A stretch of DNA of 64,000 nucleotides from assembly GCA_963204915.1 (NCBI GenBank), contig CAUJHS010000080.1, positions 62,001 through 126,000 on the forward strand, read 5' to 3'. Below are positions 63,967-64,000 of this stretch, one piece after another. The translations under genes were made by a program, and so were the position numbers. Each line of letters opens with the position of its first letter. Within the stretch, counting starts at the first letter, position 1. The notes below the pieces were generated by a model that saw only the letters and a list, made by a program, of their open reading frames with translations, had not been told where the DNA came from and did no database searches. This DNA is from Planctomycetota bacterium. Its GTDB lineage: Bacteria > Planctomycetota > Planctomycetia > Pirellulales > Pirellulaceae.

Positions 63967-64000
63967 ATGTCCATCACCTCAGGCATGTTCCTCTCACGTC
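63967..64000 (+). CDS. Possible gene start, cut by the window end
   Basis: An ATG (MSITSGMFLSR) is open to the window end, with GGGAGG about 15 bases upstream, which is rather far. Only 11 codons are visible, so the assignment is tentative and the product unknown. Confidence 0.25.
   Translation, partial: MSITSGMFLSR

Noticed and set aside
1-64000. tRNA, rRNA, integrase or transposase genes
   Set aside because: None were recognised on reading the gaps and protein frames; no attachment-site duplication was seen.

Overview
The window looks like a GC-rich chromosome segment from a planctomycete, probably Pirellulales-like. This is inferred from: an extracellular protein with an N-terminal LEQRQLLS motif (a variant of the planctomycete LEPR-type motif) and a C-terminal dockerin; a MoxR/DUF58/DUF4129/DUF4350 membrane cluster; many secreted or lipoprotein genes with HEAT, Hint, VWA and CAP domains; and CTCGC-TCC-GCGAG palindromic repeats. 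I found no rRNA, tRNA, CRISPR array, transposase or phage gene.

Layout. 1-1515: an AarF/UbiB-like kinase, possibly cut by the window edge. 1602-13631 (+): a nearly complete methylmalonyl-CoA pathway. It has a transcarboxylase-type complex (5S and 12S carboxyltransferases, a small accessory subunit, a biotin carrier), methylmalonyl-CoA epimerase, a succinate-type CoA-transferase, both mutase subunits and the MeaB GTPase. No biotin carboxylase is encoded there, so the complex more likely moves CO2 between methylmalonyl-CoA and a keto acid than fixes bicarbonate with ATP. 13698-19601 (-): a parallel beta-helix protein, then the macromolecular-synthesis genes dnaG, rpoD and a coiled-coil zinc-ribbon protein; dnaG and rpoD each have a recognisable promoter. 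19939-26639 (+): a frameshifted Uma2 nuclease gene, a patatin phospholipase with a GntP permease, and a large modular secreted protease. 26755-39206 (-): csrA, a secreted hypothetical protein, a macro-domain protein, a zinc-ribbon membrane protein, two tandemly duplicated Dabb lipoproteins, a CpaF-like ATPase, an exported HEAT protein with an intein-like Hint domain, and an ECF sigma / membrane protein / degenerate HtrA-like lipoprotein operon.

39381-40877 (+) is a glycogen synthase. 40898-45837 (-) carries a secreted HEAT/coiled-coil protein, a metallophosphoesterase / radical SAM / FAD-oxidoreductase module of unknown product, and an SDR dehydrogenase. 46072-54588 (+) is a seven-gene MoxR cluster (RDD, SpoIIM, membrane protein, DUF4129, DUF4350, MoxR with a zinc ribbon, DUF58). 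54735-63272 (+) has a CAP-domain protein, a citrate-synthase-family enzyme, an unusual secreted protein with long Tyr/acidic tracts, and a 1371-residue VWA protein. The last 0.7 kb is nearly empty, with a possible gene start at the edge.

Most noteworthy: the Tyr/Glu-repeat secreted protein; the C-terminal Hint module; a segmental tandem duplication that left a remnant of the CpaF gene's 3' end; the uncharacterised phosphoesterase/radical SAM/FAD module; a dnaG promoter whose -10 lies inside a palindrome; and a leader hairpin upstream of csrA with GGA in its loop. All functions are read from motifs and context; no database search was possible.
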